A stretch of 64,000 nt of DNA from Oreohelix idahoensis (GCA_024509875.1 JAMPIV010018969.1:337983-401982), one strand, 5' to 3'. Numbered from the stretch's first letter, positions 34,646 through 47,234 are shown. The notes: generated by a model not told the origin, from the letters alone. Program-made: numbers and translations.

Positions 34646-35938
34646 ATGGCCGACCTGGCAAAATTTCGATCTGCTGCTGTACAGACTGCGAAAGAGTTAG
34701 GAATGGACGGGCAAATTATGATTTCTTATGTCACTGCTGAATGTGACAAATATATTGAACGGGAAGAAAGAAGATTGGAAAAAGAGGCCGAAAGAAAATT
34801 AGAATCTGAAAGATTGGCCGAAGATAAGAGAATAGAAGCTGAAAAAGAGATTAAGAGGTTGCAGATTGAGGCTGAGGCTAAGAGGTTGCAGACTGAGGCT
34901 GAGGCTAAGAGGTTGCAGATTGAGGCTGAGGCTAAGAAATTGGAAGCAGAAGAAAGAAGATTGACTGCAGAAAGAGAAGACAAGAGATTAGCTGCAGAGA
35001 GGGAAGCAGAAAAGGAGGAGAAGAGATTATAAAGGGAACATGAGTTACGACTAAGGGAGTTTGAGTTTCAAGGCCATGCTCCTGAAAATGGTGCCAGTCC
35101 CTTTGCCTCTGATGCTACTGCTAGCCAGGGAGCCTCAACCTCAGCTATGAATTTTCATTTAGATCATTTTGTTGAGAAAGACGATGATATAGAGAGCTAT
35201 CTAAATAGGTATGAACTATTAGCTACCACATATGGGTTAGAGAGAGAAAGATGGAGCTTAAAGTTATCTCAGGGACTTCGTGGGGCAGCTTATGAAGTTT
35301 TTGCAAAAATGAGCAGAAGTGATCAGGAAAATTATGACATGCTAAAGCAGGCTCTTTTGTTAAGATATGAAAAGAATGCAGAATTTTATAGGAAAAAATT
35401 TAGGAATGCTAAACTACTGTCAGGTGAAACCTATCACCAGTTCTCTGCACGAATAGAGACATACTTGGAGAAATGGACTTCTCTGGGGAAAACCCAAGAT
35501 CTTAAGGAAATGGTCCTTATAGAGCAATTAAGAGAGTCCATGGCTCCAGACCTGAGAAAGTTTCTCATGGAACAAGGTGCAGAGAGGCTGGGTGAGTTGC
35601 TAAATGTTGCTGAAAGGTATCAAGCAGCTCAAGCAGAGGTAACAGGTAATAAAAAGAAACAAGTGGATAACTTTAGGGCACCACAGAACTTTAATAAATT
35701 TGATCCTAGGGATCAAAACAAAGGTAAGCACCAGTTTGATAGGCCACGGTATGAAAATAAAAATAAAACCCCACAATTCGATGAAAGGAAATATGATGAA
35801 AGAAAATCTTTCAACCAAGGAAAAAGGTGGTGTAAAAATTGTAAGATGAACAATCATGACACTGACCATTGTAGAAGGAAACCTCCTCATTGTGCTGCTA
35901 TGACATCGGGGAAAAAAGGAAAAGAAGGTCAAACCTGA
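34646..35938 (+). pseudogene. gag: Element B gag, one in-frame stop
   Basis: It starts at 34646 (ACAATGG context) and runs 430 codons, interrupted once by TAA at 35030-35032; the frames 34646-35032 and 35147-35938 are the same phase. The N-terminal 130 residues are a charged coiled coil with three 27-bp repeats (34853-34933, nine-residue unit AEAKRLQ(I/T)E). The capsid domain follows (FHLDHFVEKDDDIESYLNRY onward), then a basic Asn/Lys-rich segment and a canonical CX2CX4HX4C zinc knuckle (first Cys codon 35831). Gag would assemble the particle and bind RNA through the knuckle. A shift near 35900-35925, in an A-rich run, separates gag from protease. Confidence 0.85.
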
Positions 35939-36003
35939 AGAACTACAGGAACCATACCACCCCCCAGTGTGTGAAGATGTCATCTGTAATGGTGTCACTA
36001 TAA

Positions 36004-36342
36004 GTGTGCTTATATGATACCGGTTTAGATTACGATTCCGTTGTGAGTTCTCACCTGGTGCAGGCCGATCAATACACCACAGAAACAGTGGAGATTCAAA
36101 CTGCAACCAAGGATGTAGCTACCATGACACTTCCCGTCGCCCGAATAAAAGTGAAAACGCGATATGTGGAAGGAATCATAAAAGCAGCAGTGATAAATGA
36201 GCCAATCTACCCTCTGATATTGGGGTGTAGATATGTCTTCTTGGGGAATCCCAAGAGACCTGTGATATTGGCAACAGTGCAGACCAGATCACAGTCTAAA
36301 AAGGAGGAGGATAATCCAATAATACTCACCCAGATGAGATGA
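36004..36342 (+). pseudogene. Element B aspartic protease
   Basis: A 113-codon frame holds the retropepsin active site DTG (Asp codon at 36016) and the second conserved block IYPLILGCRYV, which matches the hydrophobic-Leu-Gly motif near the protease end. The sequence just before the active site is in another frame (an extra base near 36013), and the end overlaps the integrase frame by four bases in a third phase. It would cut the Gag-Pol polyprotein in the particle. Confidence 0.75.
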
Positions 36343-37469
36343 GGAAGGCACAGGCTGAGGACAAAACACTCAAGCCATGTTTCAAGAAGTTGCCCAAATC
36401 TCATACACCTCCAGGCAAGGGAGAGTTTTATATGAAGAACAAACTGATATATAGGAAGGCTGGATCTGAATCCAATGGTCACGGACAGCTGGTCCTTCCC
36501 ACTTCATATAGGACTAAAGTGTTGGAACTAGGGCATGCGATTCCCTTCAGTGGTCATATGGGAATCAGCGCAACAGGACAGCGAATAGCTTGTCATTATT
36601 TCTGGCCAGGAATAACTGAAGATATCAAACGATATGTAAAATCCTGTCCAGAGTGCCAACGAGTAGCACCTAAACATTGGACTGCACCAGCAACTCTGGG
36701 GGAAATGCCCATAGTGGGAACACCCTTTGAGAGAGTTGCCGTGGATCTTGTGGGACCTCTCACCCGAACCAAGAGAAGGAACAGCTACATTCTGACTCTG
36801 GTGGACACTTGTTCTATGTGGGGAGAGGCAGTAGCCCTGTCATCGATTGATTCTAAACATGTGGCAGAGGCATTGCTCACAATTTTCACAAGGTTAGGCT
36901 TTCCCAATCAAATCTTGACTGATAATGGCTCTCAGTTCAAGGGGAAACTAACTGAAGAAGTTTTCAGGATCTTCCAGGCCAAACACTTCCATTGTAGTGT
37001 GTACCATCCCCAAGGGAACGGCCAAGTGGAAAGATTTAACGGCACGTTGATGTCGATCCTGAGAAAGTTGGCACACGAAAAACCAGATACATGGGACCAG
37101 TACCTGCACGCCGCCCTCTTTGCTTATCGGGAGGTACCCCATAGTTCAACCGGTATGGCCCCGGCAACATTATTGTTTGGAAGGCCAATAAAAGGTCCAC
37201 TCGAAGCTTTGTTAAGAACGTGGACTGATGAAAAGGCAGAGGAAAACATTACATCTTCATACCAATATGTGAATGAGCTGACCACTCGTTTAAAAACTGG
37301 CTGGAAACTTGCCAATGAAAATTTGAAACAAGCCAGGAAGAAATATGCTGCCTATTATAACAGGAAGGCGAAAGACAGAGATTTGGCTGTGGGAGAGAAG
37401 GTACTGCTTCTTCTCCCCGGGAGTCAGAATAAGTTACAGATTGGATGGCAAGGTCCATATACAGTTTAG
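36339..37469 (+). pseudogene. Element B integrase
   Basis: The 376-codon frame shows the HHCC zinc domain (H66, H73, C103, C106). The catalytic triad is D136 (AVDLVGPL), D195 (LTDNGSQF) and E231 (QVERFNG), with 35 residues between the last two. The C-terminal GPY/F motif GWQGPYTV closes the frame. The frame ends at a stop caused by a one-base shift next to a short T run near 37463; the protein sequence carries on in the overlapping frame at 37445. It would insert element DNA into chromosomes. It lies upstream of RT, not downstream as in classical Ty3/gypsy. Confidence 0.92.
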
Positions 37470-39106
37470 AGAAGGTGTCTAGAACAAATTATAAGATAGA
37501 TAAGAAGGGGAAAGAAAAAATCTATCATGTGAATCTCCTGAAGAAATATTTGGAAAGAGAACATCAGGAAGAGACACACTTATTGACCTTGTCCATCGCC
37601 ATGGAGATGAAAAAGGAACCACTTTCATCATTTGAATATCCATTACACCCCTGTGAGACAGCAGCACAGGTGAAAATCAGTACACATTTAACGAAAACTC
37701 AGAAAGAGAGAGTGCAACAGGTTCTAAATAATCATGCAGAGGTGTTAACAGACCGACCAGGGCATACAAACCTATTGGAATATGATATGAAACTGATAGA
37801 CCCCACACCTGTCTGTATGAAACCATATTCGATTCCGTTTGCTAAGGAGAAAGCTTTGAAGGAAGAGATAGACTATCTGTTGAAAGAAGGAATTATTTCA
37901 CACAGTGAATCCTCATATAGTTCCGGTGTTGTACTCTTAAGGAAGCCCTCTGGAGAACATAGACTCTGTATAGATTACAGGAGACTGAATGCTATTACAG
38001 AAGGACAGGTGGATCCATTGCCGGATACAAATCAGCTGTTTGCCAGACTAAATAAAGCTAAATATTTCTCAAAAGTGGATCTGAGTAAAGGATACTATCA
38101 GATTCCAGTAAAGCCTGAGGTTAGACCATACCTAGCTTTTAGTACCTCAGAAGGACACTATGAGTTTAATAGATTGCCATTTGGATTAAAGAATGCGCCT
38201 AGTGTCTTCTCTAGAATGATGAGAAAATTATTGGACCCTCTGAATAATCCATGTATAACAAATTTCATGGATGATATCCTTATAGCAACAGAAACATTTG
38301 AGGAACACATTGACTCTCTGAAGATGCTGTTTGATCGACTTAGGGAAGCAAATTTAACAGCCCGACCAACCAAATGTTGCGTTGGATGTAAAGAATTGGA
38401 ATTTTTGGGACACACAGTTTATCAGGGAAACATGACCCCTGACCCAAAGAATTTAGAGAAACTAAAGAAAGCCCCGAGACCACAAACCAAGAAGGACGTG
38501 AGATCCTTTGTCTCATTATGTGGTTTCTACCAGAAGTATATCAAAAACTTTAATTCCATATGTGCACCGTTAACTGATTTGACACGTAAAGGACATCCAG
38601 ATCGCATTACATGGACACCACAATGTGAAATGGCTTACCAAGAATTGAAGGAAAAGCTCACAAGTAAACCTATTTTGAAATTACCTGACTTAAGTCAAGA
38701 ATTCATAGTAAGGACGGATGCTAGTAATATTGGGTTAGGTGCAACTCTACTACAGAAATCAGATGCATTGGATGGGGAATTAAGCCCAGTGGCATATGCT
38801 AGCAGAAAGTTGAATAAAGCTGAAATCAACTACTCAACTAGCGAAAAAGAATGTCTTGCAGTAATATGGGCAATAAAGAAATTCAATATTTATCTGTATG
38901 GGAAGGCATTTAAGTTGCAAACGGATCACAAACCTTTATCGTTTCTAGCCCAGGCTAGGCATGAGAACTCTAGGTTACTCCGATGGTCCTTACTTTTGGC
39001 TCCCTATAATTTTAGCATTGAGTATATATCTGGAAAAACAAATTTGGTAGCGGATTTTTTAAGCCGCCATCCGTGTGATGAGAATCACCGTAAACCCCAG
39101 AAATAA
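37445..39106 (+). CDS. pol: Element B reverse transcriptase and RNase H
   Basis: A 553-codon frame without stops. The first 40 residues are the end of the integrase module (EKIYHVNLLKKY). A linker with VLTDRPGHTN leads into RT: RLCIDYRRLN (173-182), FSKVDLSKGYYQIP, LPFGLKNAPSVF and catalytic FMDD at 274-277. RNase H follows with IVRTDASNIG (Asp425), YSTSEKECL, LQTDHKPL and ADFLSRHP. The initiator ATG at 37445 is only the first Met in an overlap and is not a true start; translation would arrive from the integrase frame. RT and RNase H are otherwise intact. Elements A and C give the closest related pol in the window, but B is clearly more distant from them than they are from each other. Confidence 0.9.
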   Translation: MARSIYSLEKVSRTNYKIDKKGKEKIYHVNLLKKYLEREHQEETHLLTLSIAMEMKKEPLSSFEYPLHPCETAAQVKISTHLTKTQKERVQQVLNNHAEVLTDRPGHTNLLEYDMKLIDPTPVCMKPYSIPFAKEKALKEEIDYLLKEGIISHSESSYSSGVVLLRKPSGEHRLCIDYRRLNAITEGQVDPLPDTNQLFARLNKAKYFSKVDLSKGYYQIPVKPEVRPYLAFSTSEGHYEFNRLPFGLKNAPSVFSRMMRKLLDPLNNPCITNFMDDILIATETFEEHIDSLKMLFDRLREANLTARPTKCCVGCKELEFLGHTVYQGNMTPDPKNLEKLKKAPRPQTKKDVRSFVSLCGFYQKYIKNFNSICAPLTDLTRKGHPDRITWTPQCEMAYQELKEKLTSKPILKLPDLSQEFIVRTDASNIGLGATLLQKSDALDGELSPVAYASRKLNKAEINYSTSEKECLAVIWAIKKFNIYLYGKAFKLQTDHKPLSFLAQARHENSRLLRWSLLLAPYNFSIEYISGKTNLVADFLSRHPCDENHRKPQK

Positions 39107-39162
39107 TAATAAATTTCTCTATGTGTATATAGAATAAAGGACTGACATATAATGTCTGTTTT

Positions 39163-39173
39163 AAGAGGGGAGA
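39163..39173 (+). promoter_or_regulatory. Element B polypurine tract
   Basis: AAGAGGGGAGA lies immediately before the TGTCGTGA start of the 3' LTR, as expected for the primer of plus-strand synthesis. It fixes the true LTR start about 690 bp before the repeated part. Confidence 0.85.
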
Positions 39174-41482
39174 TGTCGTGAATTATTCTAATCCCCATAT
39201 ATAAATTAAAACGTAAATGCAAAGCCTAACAAATAAATTTAATAAAAGGAAAGAAGAATGGTAAAGAACAGTGCTGTCACAATGACTGTACTCGAAATCC
39301 CCCTTGTTTTCTACTTCGTCTGCAAATTGTAACGCTTTCACGTTGATAGTAAAAGCCTACTGTATTATTACCCGCTTTCTTCAATGAAACGTGTACTGTA
39401 TTTCTTGGAAAAACCTTGAGATATGCAAGCTGATCAATGACCTAAATTTAATATTTCATTCATTCCATTTTATACACGGCGTAACTAAAAGACAGATGGA
39501 CTAAAGGATAGAGAGAAGGGAGAGGCAGAAAGCAGGGACACGTGCAACACTAAACACGCGTCGCGCGATACACAATTGCTGCCATCACGCGTGTAAGGCC
39601 ACATGCACTAACTTTATTTCAAATCGACAGTGATAAAATTCACTACCCATACCAGAGTTAGGTTTTAAAATCCTAGAAGAAAATGCATATTGGCTCCATT
39701 AAATTCGTATATTTGGGTTCCTTAGGGTTTGCTGACAAAGAATATGTAAAACGTTACGCAAATAGTCTAGGAATTACCAAGTTATGGCCAAAATAAAATA
39801 GTGGGGGTGCCTGACAGCATGAAATCATTTCTGCTCATAAAATTTTTTTATAACGTGTTTGAAGAAACATTACGTTACGGAAATAGCCTACCATGTTAAC
39901 TCCTATTTGATTGGAGCACAACAAATGAAAGACTAAACACGATTGGTCGGACTATAAATACTATCTTGTGTTGTCAGGGGAAACGTGAGAAAGGGGTACT
40001 TTTTTGAAAAGATGTGTAGACCTGGTTTGATTGGGTAGAGCTGCGAATATACTCAATTCAGAGCGTCTGTTCATTGCCACATCTTGTAATAAACCTACTA
40101 AGAAACAGTACGTTGAGCACCAGTGTATATTTTTTATAAAATAAAGCCTGGGACATCGGCAGATCGGAGTTGTGCTATATTCATTGCCAGTCAACGAAAC
40201 TGTTTATTATTATTTCCATGAATTGTGGTAAGCTTGAAATATTCAATATTTTTAAATGAAAATTGAATGTAAATTGATAAATTATGTCTGTATATATGTG
40301 TGGTTCAGTAGCGAACATGATGTAAAGCCTATAGTGCTCCAGCCTGAACAGAAGGTGTCGGAGGAAAGTAAAACTGCATGGAATGGCCAAACAGTACACT
40401 GACACCTAGATTATTAACTAGAAAGAAATAATGCTGGAATTGCAGAGGCGTAGTAACCATTAGGGAGGGAAATACTGGTATAAAGTATTTCAGATGAAGC
40501 TGACAGTTGGCCTAACGCTCTGAACTCAATGTTTGTGATGTATTGTGCTCAGTGTAGAAATGGAGTATAAATTAGTTCTGACGTAGAAGGTACAACCTTC
40601 TTGTTTCAGGGACCGTGGTCTTAAAGTTATTGAGCAGCACCTGGTCAGAGCTTTGCTGAAGCCAGAGGTGGACAGCATACTCCTTGGTCCATATAGCAAC
40701 CAGTGGGGTGGCTCCAGAACTCATTACAGTAATCAAGCAGAGGAGTCTTTTACTGCAGTCATCACGCAAGATAAGAGAGTGTGGCCATGGAGCTCAACAT
40801 TATGTACCCCATCTTAAAATGACATTGTAAACTAAAATTAAGAGGGGAATTTAATTGTTTTAATACCAGGAACTGAGAACATCTCCAATACTAGTTCCAA
40901 TAGAAACAAACTATTGAAGTCATGATGACAAATACCAACAGAGCTTGAACAAAACCAAACCAGTATTACCTCATATTACCACTACACAACTGACACACAT
41001 AGGATACCAGTAATAAACTATGTCACTACAAGAATCATATTAATAAATTCTGTACATATAACTTGTAATTAAAATTGATTGTGATTCCTGGTTCCCTTTG
41101 TATTTGAATCAGGACACATATACCTTCATGACAGCACTGAATACATATTGTTATTTGAAAAGTTATCAGTGACTCCTTTAAGATATCCTCTTAGAGTGTT
41201 ATATGTATGTGAGTGTCACAGTGTTGTCAAGTGTGGTGGAATAAATTAAATTGTTTATCTGTCTGTTGTTGTTATGACTTACACTTCATCATACACATAC
41301 CCTAGACATATAACGTAGTTATCACACTATTCCAGAATAATTCTGACTGAGGTATACATATGTGGCAGTAAGTAAGGTTATCTATAATACACTACTCTTA
41401 TTAGATATAGATACCTTCACAGCTGATCTCAGTCAGTACACTAAGTCCCCTATAAATATTTATAACATCCCACTTTACCACA
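39174..41482 (+). repeat. Element B 3' LTR, full length
   Basis: It begins TGTCGTGA after the polypurine tract and ends CA at 41482, 2309 bp, long for this class. The last 1618 bp are duplicated at 32839-34456. The TATA box is at 39953-39960. Small minus frames of 65-77 codons repeat in both LTRs only because the LTRs are identical. Confidence 0.9.
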
Positions 41483-42715
41483 TACGGCAGGCGGAGATAA
41501 TCTAAGAAAGCCCGCTTGCAAGGGATGTCTTTGATGTCGTTTCGGCACAGCGAGTGAGCGAACAGTAGAATCATTTATCTTAGAAGTTTAGCTCGATGAT
41601 TCCCCTGATACGTCCAAGGTGTGACTTTTGTCATCTGTTAGAGATATTGCACTAAAACAGTATATATATATTGCCTTCTCTCCTAGTCAGTTATCAGTCT
41701 CTCATAAATTTTGGATAAATCTAATCACGCCAGACTAGGAACCATTTTATTCGCTAAATGTATTAAATTGTTCCGTGGGGATTTAAATTTCTGATTGTGG
41801 TAATAATTTAAGTTGTGCTTAAGTATTAAATGTATTAAAAGTTTTACCATTGCTATTCACTGCTATTCCCGAGCGTTAATACTAGCGAAATAGAAAAAGC
41901 GCGAATATTCTCTTGACAGTGGTTCAGTAATGTAAAATCCATCAACCATTTTTTAGCTGACTTGAGTATAATGTTAAGAGTGACGGATAAAGTGACAGAG
42001 TAGTACGCGCATTATATTTCTTTGTGTGTAAACCTTTTTTAATGACTAACGTTTATATCATGTGTTTGAAAAACCGATAGAAGACAACAATCAACTAGCT
42101 AGTAATGCTAGGCGATATTTGTTTAGGACGTAGTCATAATTAACTTATAACTGACATCGTGCGCTGAGCGTTTTATCGGAGGGCGGCCGGCTGCATGCCT
42201 AAAACCCAAATCCGTACTAGCTAAGCGAAGCGTGATAGTATAAGCTTAAAATACCGTGTGCCTTTTAATTTAATTAGAGGACGGAGAGGATAAGAGATCA
42301 CACTTTACGCGTGATAGCATAGGATTGTCATTTTGGTTACATGTTTGTTTTCTTTCCAATATAGGCTTGGTAAAAACCCAGCGGTTAGCGGTTTTTCTCT
42401 ATGGTGGTCTTTGACTCAGTTACTGAAGGAATAATAGTTGTCGTTTTCCTTGGCGTTCGTCCCCGTACCGGTGTGAACAGGAATTGCCAGGGCGAGACAC
42501 TAACATTTTTTTTTAAACTGTAAATTTGAGTAAAGGGACATACCAATATACCCAGATTTTTCCATTCAATTTTATCAGCCCGCTGTGGCAATATATATAA
42601 CATTTTTCCCGACTACTGACAGTCGTTTACCCAAGTGAATTTTTATCCAGGAGTATACACTGTTTCATAATCGGTACTCATCTCAAAGAGTCAGCCAATA
42701 GGATTTACTATCATC
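41483..42715. other. Intergenic DNA between element B and a LINE
   Basis: No gene or repeat is recognised. A T9 run lies near 42507. Confidence 0.4.
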
Positions 42716-42731
42716 ATCATCAGTGTTACAT

Positions 42732-43408
42732 CACGAGAAGAAAGAAGACATCAGATTAAGCTGGGATAACAGGTCCTGGAGCAGGTCGACCACTTTAAAT
42801 ACTTCGGAGCTATTACAGACCGAAAGGGAGGCATCAAAGAAGAGTTGGCCACTCGAAAAGCAGCAGCTAGGATACTTTTTCAGGCCATAAATCGAGGATT
42901 CCTCAGCAAGAGAGAGGTTGGTAAGAAAACGAAGATGGCTGTATACCGCTCCACCTATGTCCCAGTTTTGACATATGGATGCGAGTCATGGGCAATGACT
43001 ACAACCCATAAAAGCCAGATCCAAACCTCAGAAATGAGGTATCTGAGGAAGGTGGTTGAAGTAACAAGAAGAGACATGGTACGCAACCAGACGATACGTC
43101 AAGGCCTTAAATCCTACCCCCTGCAGACCCAAGTAGAACAGTCCCAATTAAGATGGTTTGGCCATGTCTGCAGAATGTGAGAAGATCGGATACCACGACA
43201 GGCATGGGAAACAAAGAGCCAAGGATCCAGACCCCGAGGACGACCCAGAGTCCGCTGGGAGGACAATATTAGACAATCTTTGAAAGACCGAGGACTAGAA
43301 TGGAACCAGGCCAGGAGGAAGACAGCCGATACGATAGTCTGGCGCTCTCTCTCTCTCTTCCAAACCTCTACACCTCACGGTAGAAGGGGAACGACTAAGT
43401 AAGTAAGT
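42732..43408 (+). mobile_element. 5'-truncated RTE-like LINE, (TAAG)n family
   Basis: A 677-bp copy of the C-terminal pol and 3' end of the family at 7390-9516, ending in TAAGTAAGTA. A perfect 16-bp target-site duplication, ATCATCAGTGTTACAT, lies at 42716-42731 and 43409-43424. The protein frame 42845-43180 reads YGCESWAMT and RWFGHVCRM, then meets a TGA replacing a Gly codon just after the latter. A CT-rich length change near 43346 also differs from the 9.4-kb copy. Confidence 0.88.
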
Positions 43409-43424
43409 ATCATCAGTGTTACAT

Positions 43425-46206
43425 ATGATAACATTTAGCTTCGCAACCAGATGCTTAGCACTACGGGAATTAATTTATCCTCTTTTCCAACTGTGAACGT
43501 CCAGAGCATGTCTTGCTTCAGTAACTATTTGTGGTAACAGCGATTTCATCCAGGGAACATTAACACACCAAAGTTGGCGTCCACCTTGTAATTATTACTC
43601 GAGATTAGGCTGGACTGGGGCTATCTTTGGCAACCCCACCTGACAGTATATGCTCATGGATTATTGTATGTTTTCAATGGATACAAACATCACTAGTAGG
43701 TAAGCGAGATTGTATGTGGCCACAGATTGACAGAGTGAGAGAAAGAGGAGTGAATAATTCCTTTTGTTATAATCATTGTACCCACTTCTTTTTTTATTCG
43801 CTAACCTGATTATTTTATTGGATAGCTTAAGTAGAAACATTGTTCTTACTATACTGTCTATTCTATACCCTAGTGTTAATTTTTGACCTTTTGGGTTATT
43901 AACTTCTTGCGGGATCTTTTCTCAACAGAGGGGAGGGCACTTATGGGGTTATTTTCATATGTCTGTAAAACTTGATTTATATTGATTTCTATATGTTTGA
44001 TGTTGTGAGAAGTTTAAGTGATAAATAAACTAAACAAAAACTTAATTTATCTTGTCGGTCAGCCCCAACCCAATTATCCATAGTTTTTCATGTTTGTGTG
44101 TCTTGTTGTCACATAACTGTGTGTGTGTGTGTAGATAACTTATAATTAACATTATTGGGCAGTGTGCTAGATCGTCTTCTTCTAATGATAGTCGTATAGA
44201 TAGGCTGGACTAGAGAAACCACTCATTCCAGAGACGTAGCTTCACCTTAATCTATTTCACTCGTGGAATCTATTCTAACACCTTTCTTTCTCATATACCC
44301 CACCATTCTGCTCTACTCAGACGGGACCAAATAAATCCCTATACCTATCTTGTAAAATTTACCACACGATTCAATTTAAGGTCGCCAGAAACATTGCGAT
44401 TTGGTTGCACCCCTTTAGTTTTCCTTGCTGAATTCATATAATCAACTTTTACTGGTCACTTTTGGTACATGGGTCGCCAACTTCACCAACTGTGAAATTT
44501 GGGTTGTGCTCGTAAAAACGCACCCTCATATTAATAGTTTCATGCGACGATCGCTTGAGGACACAGTAGTAATATTTTGTCATTGTCTTCAAAAAAACCT
44601 CCCTCCCCTCGGAAGCTACAGGGGTCTACAAATGTTGCTGTTCGATAAAGATGCGGGGTATATTTTTAGCCTAATGCGAAAGTTTGAAAAAGTGCTCCTG
44701 AATCACGGGAAAATTTATTGCGCCGTTTTATATGGAATCAATTACACTGTTTAAAAGAATAAGTAGACCAGATGTGGAGGTTACGATGTAGCTGCCAGCT
44801 ACTTGAAAAAGGGGGGCGCGAACACCTGAGTAACAGGACACCGAAATTACTAAAATACACTATTAAGAAATACCCCAGTTGCCTAATTGTTTGCTCGGAT
44901 ATTAAAAACCCCACAGGCTGACTCCGCTTAAACCTCTTTAACCAAGTGTGTGTGCACAAGAAACCGATCCCATGTGTGTGTCTTATGTGAACATGTGTGC
45001 ACACTAAGAGGTGCGTGTGCCATTGAGGGGGGGGGGGGAAGGCGAAGTATAGAAATTGGTCTCAAATGTATACGTGTGGGGGGGGGGGGGGGGGAAAAAA
45101 AGATAATTTAATTCTTTCTTATCCTTTTTCATCATCTTCAATCTTCCTTTACCATACCTGATAATTGGCTTTACCAAACAAACCCGCGTCAACCTAGAAA
45201 AACCAAGCACGTGGACAAACAGGTTAGCCAGGACATTTTTATATCAACAGTGAAAGTCAGAATTTGGTTAAGAATGGGTGGCAAAAGCAAAAATGCGAAT
45301 TAAGTCAGATCATATCTTCCGCGGTGGTTTGGTTCTGAGGACAGCGCGGTAAGTTTTTAACAAAACACGTATAGTCAAAATATGGTGGATGCCTAGCAGG
45401 CCCCCATAAATTAGTAAGTTTTTTTTTTTTAAATAAAAGCTATTTGACATTATTATTTCACTCATGATATTGCAAAGTTTAACAACTCCTTCTTTGTGTT
45501 TAGAGGCCAGTGCTTATAATTAGTCTCTTTTTAAATTTTATTTATAGAATTTAAAGCACAATAACACCGAAATGTGTTAATAGCACAGTGAGTACACGTT
45601 AACTGAAGCTGTACAAGTCGCAGTTCTGGATTTCTTCGTTGAAACGAAACATTTTATGTCACTGCCTACTTGAAAAGAACCCGGAAGGCAAAATAGACAC
45701 AGAAAACACAAAACTCGTAAATTTTATAAAACAGCGATACCTGGAAACGCCAACACGGGAGTTCCCCCATCCAGATTTCAGAGAGTATCGAGTCCGTTCT
45801 TGCACCACCCGAGCAATAATGTAACGCCAATTTGGCAACTTAATATCACATGCAGGGCAAGCATTCCAAACTGAATATATTAAAGTGACTGCAGCTTAGT
45901 TAAAACTGTACATAATGTTTTTCATCTTCATTTTTATTATTATTTCTGTATACTATTTATTAATTGGCTTTATTTTGCATTTTATTCTCTTAAATACAGT
46001 TTTAGTATATAATATTTTATGCATTTATAAATAACATTCCTGCAAATAATTAGGATAATTACTATTGAAAGCGTTTTATAATTTTACCCCCTTGGCCAAT
46101 CAACGGCGTAAACCTGAATCCGCGCAAAGATGCAATCGAACGGTATTATATACATCAAAGCAAAAGAAAAATGTGAACATTATAAGAAAAAATACTGATT
46201 GGAAAT

Positions 46207-46208
<2 letters not shown>
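43425..46208. other. Intergenic DNA, no gene seen
   Basis: It contains a (GT)n run near 44120-44132, the two long G-tracts listed separately, and AT-rich sequence from 45400 onward. The open frames at 43627, 44425, 44738 and 45639 have no landmarks. Confidence 0.4.
45027..45094 (+). repeat. Two long G homopolymers
   Basis: G12 at 45027-45038 and G17 at 45078-45094 lie 39 bp apart; the second is followed by A7. They could form a G-quadruplex. Run lengths of this kind are also assembly-error prone. Confidence 0.8.
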
Positions 46209-46299
<91 letters not shown>

Positions 46300-46300
46300 G

Positions 46301-46388
<88 letters not shown>

Positions 46389-46423
46389 TATATGTATGTG
46401 TGTGTGCGTGCGCGCGCACGCGC
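46209..46423. repeat. Long (AT)n microsatellite with GT/GC tail
   Basis: Nearly pure TA dinucleotides cover 46209-46394, with one small interruption (TATTTATATATGTATG, about 46289-46304). The array then grades into GTGTGTGCGTGCGCGCGCACGCGC up to 46423, an alternating purine-pyrimidine run. Four open frames through it are artefacts of the repeat. Confidence 0.97.
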
Positions 46424-47234
46424 AAAATATTCCCAATCGTAATATATAGCCTATATATAATAATAAAAATGTGTGATTCAGAGTTTATTCGTCAGAACCA
46501 ACAGAGGATGTAACAATTGTAACGTGACATCAAAGTGCGTGATATTTCTATCATAGAAGAATAGCAAAACATAAGCAAGAGAAAAAAAAAGAAGAACGCT
46601 ATAGCGGTAAGGAAATGGTACCTGCCATAGCACACGACGAACAGAAGCAGACTGTACACACCAGACAGCGATCAGAAATACTTATAACACATAAGGAAGG
46701 GAAACCCGAGGCCTGTAAACAGTAAATAAATATTAGACAGAAATACTTACACTGCAGGCGGAGAAAGTAAGTCTTTGCTACAAGAGCTAAGTAAGTCCCT
46801 TCACGGATGACACTATTTAATGAGCATAAAGAGTAATAAAGACTTTAATGCTACTTTCCTCAACGCTGGAAATATGCGCCAAAGCGCTTTACGAGCACTT
46901 TCTCTGGTACGTCTGCGAAGAAATATGTTTTAATGATGAAGTTTCAAACCCTATTCAACAAACCTCATAGTCTTCTTAGTTTTATTCGTTCTTTATTTCT
47001 TCAGAGACCCACAGCACATACTGACTGCTCATATCAATTTAAAAATTATTTCAAATGAGCGTACTATCATAACATATAGTAACATTACTCAATCAGAAGA
47101 AAAGTACACACAGTAGTAAAAGTATGCCAGGAGGCTTCAGTTGGAACAGTTAAATGTAACAAACGGCGGAGAATCAATTAAATGGAACACAGTTGGCGGA
47201 TAATTCAAAAGGTCAAAGTACTCCCATATCAGAC
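46424..47234. other. Intergenic DNA, nothing recognised
   Basis: No coding or repeat landmarks apart from an A-rich run near 46581-46594. Confidence 0.4.

Larger units (their letters stand above)
32839..41482 (+). mobile_element. Element B: Gmr1-type Ty3/gypsy LTR retrotransposon
   Basis: The plus-strand element has a 2309-bp 3' LTR (39174-41482) and a 5' LTR reduced to its inner 1618 bp (32839-34456). The shared 1618 bp have equal length and about five substitutions, so insertion is very recent. Internal parts in order are a tRNA-Pro primer site, gag with CCHC knuckle, protease, integrase, RT-RNase H and polypurine tract. Integrase again precedes RT. Despite the young LTRs the coding region has one in-frame stop and about four single-base shifts. 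The 5' target duplication cannot be checked because the LTR end is lost at the junction with element A. Confidence 0.93.

Noticed and set aside
23843..41482. Element A nested inside the element B 5' LTR
   Set aside because: The sequence left of 23843 does not match the missing 690 bp of the B LTR (39174-39864), so A did not simply insert into it.
46065..46513. Long Tyr-Ile repeat proteins on both strands
   Set aside because: They are translations of the AT microsatellite.
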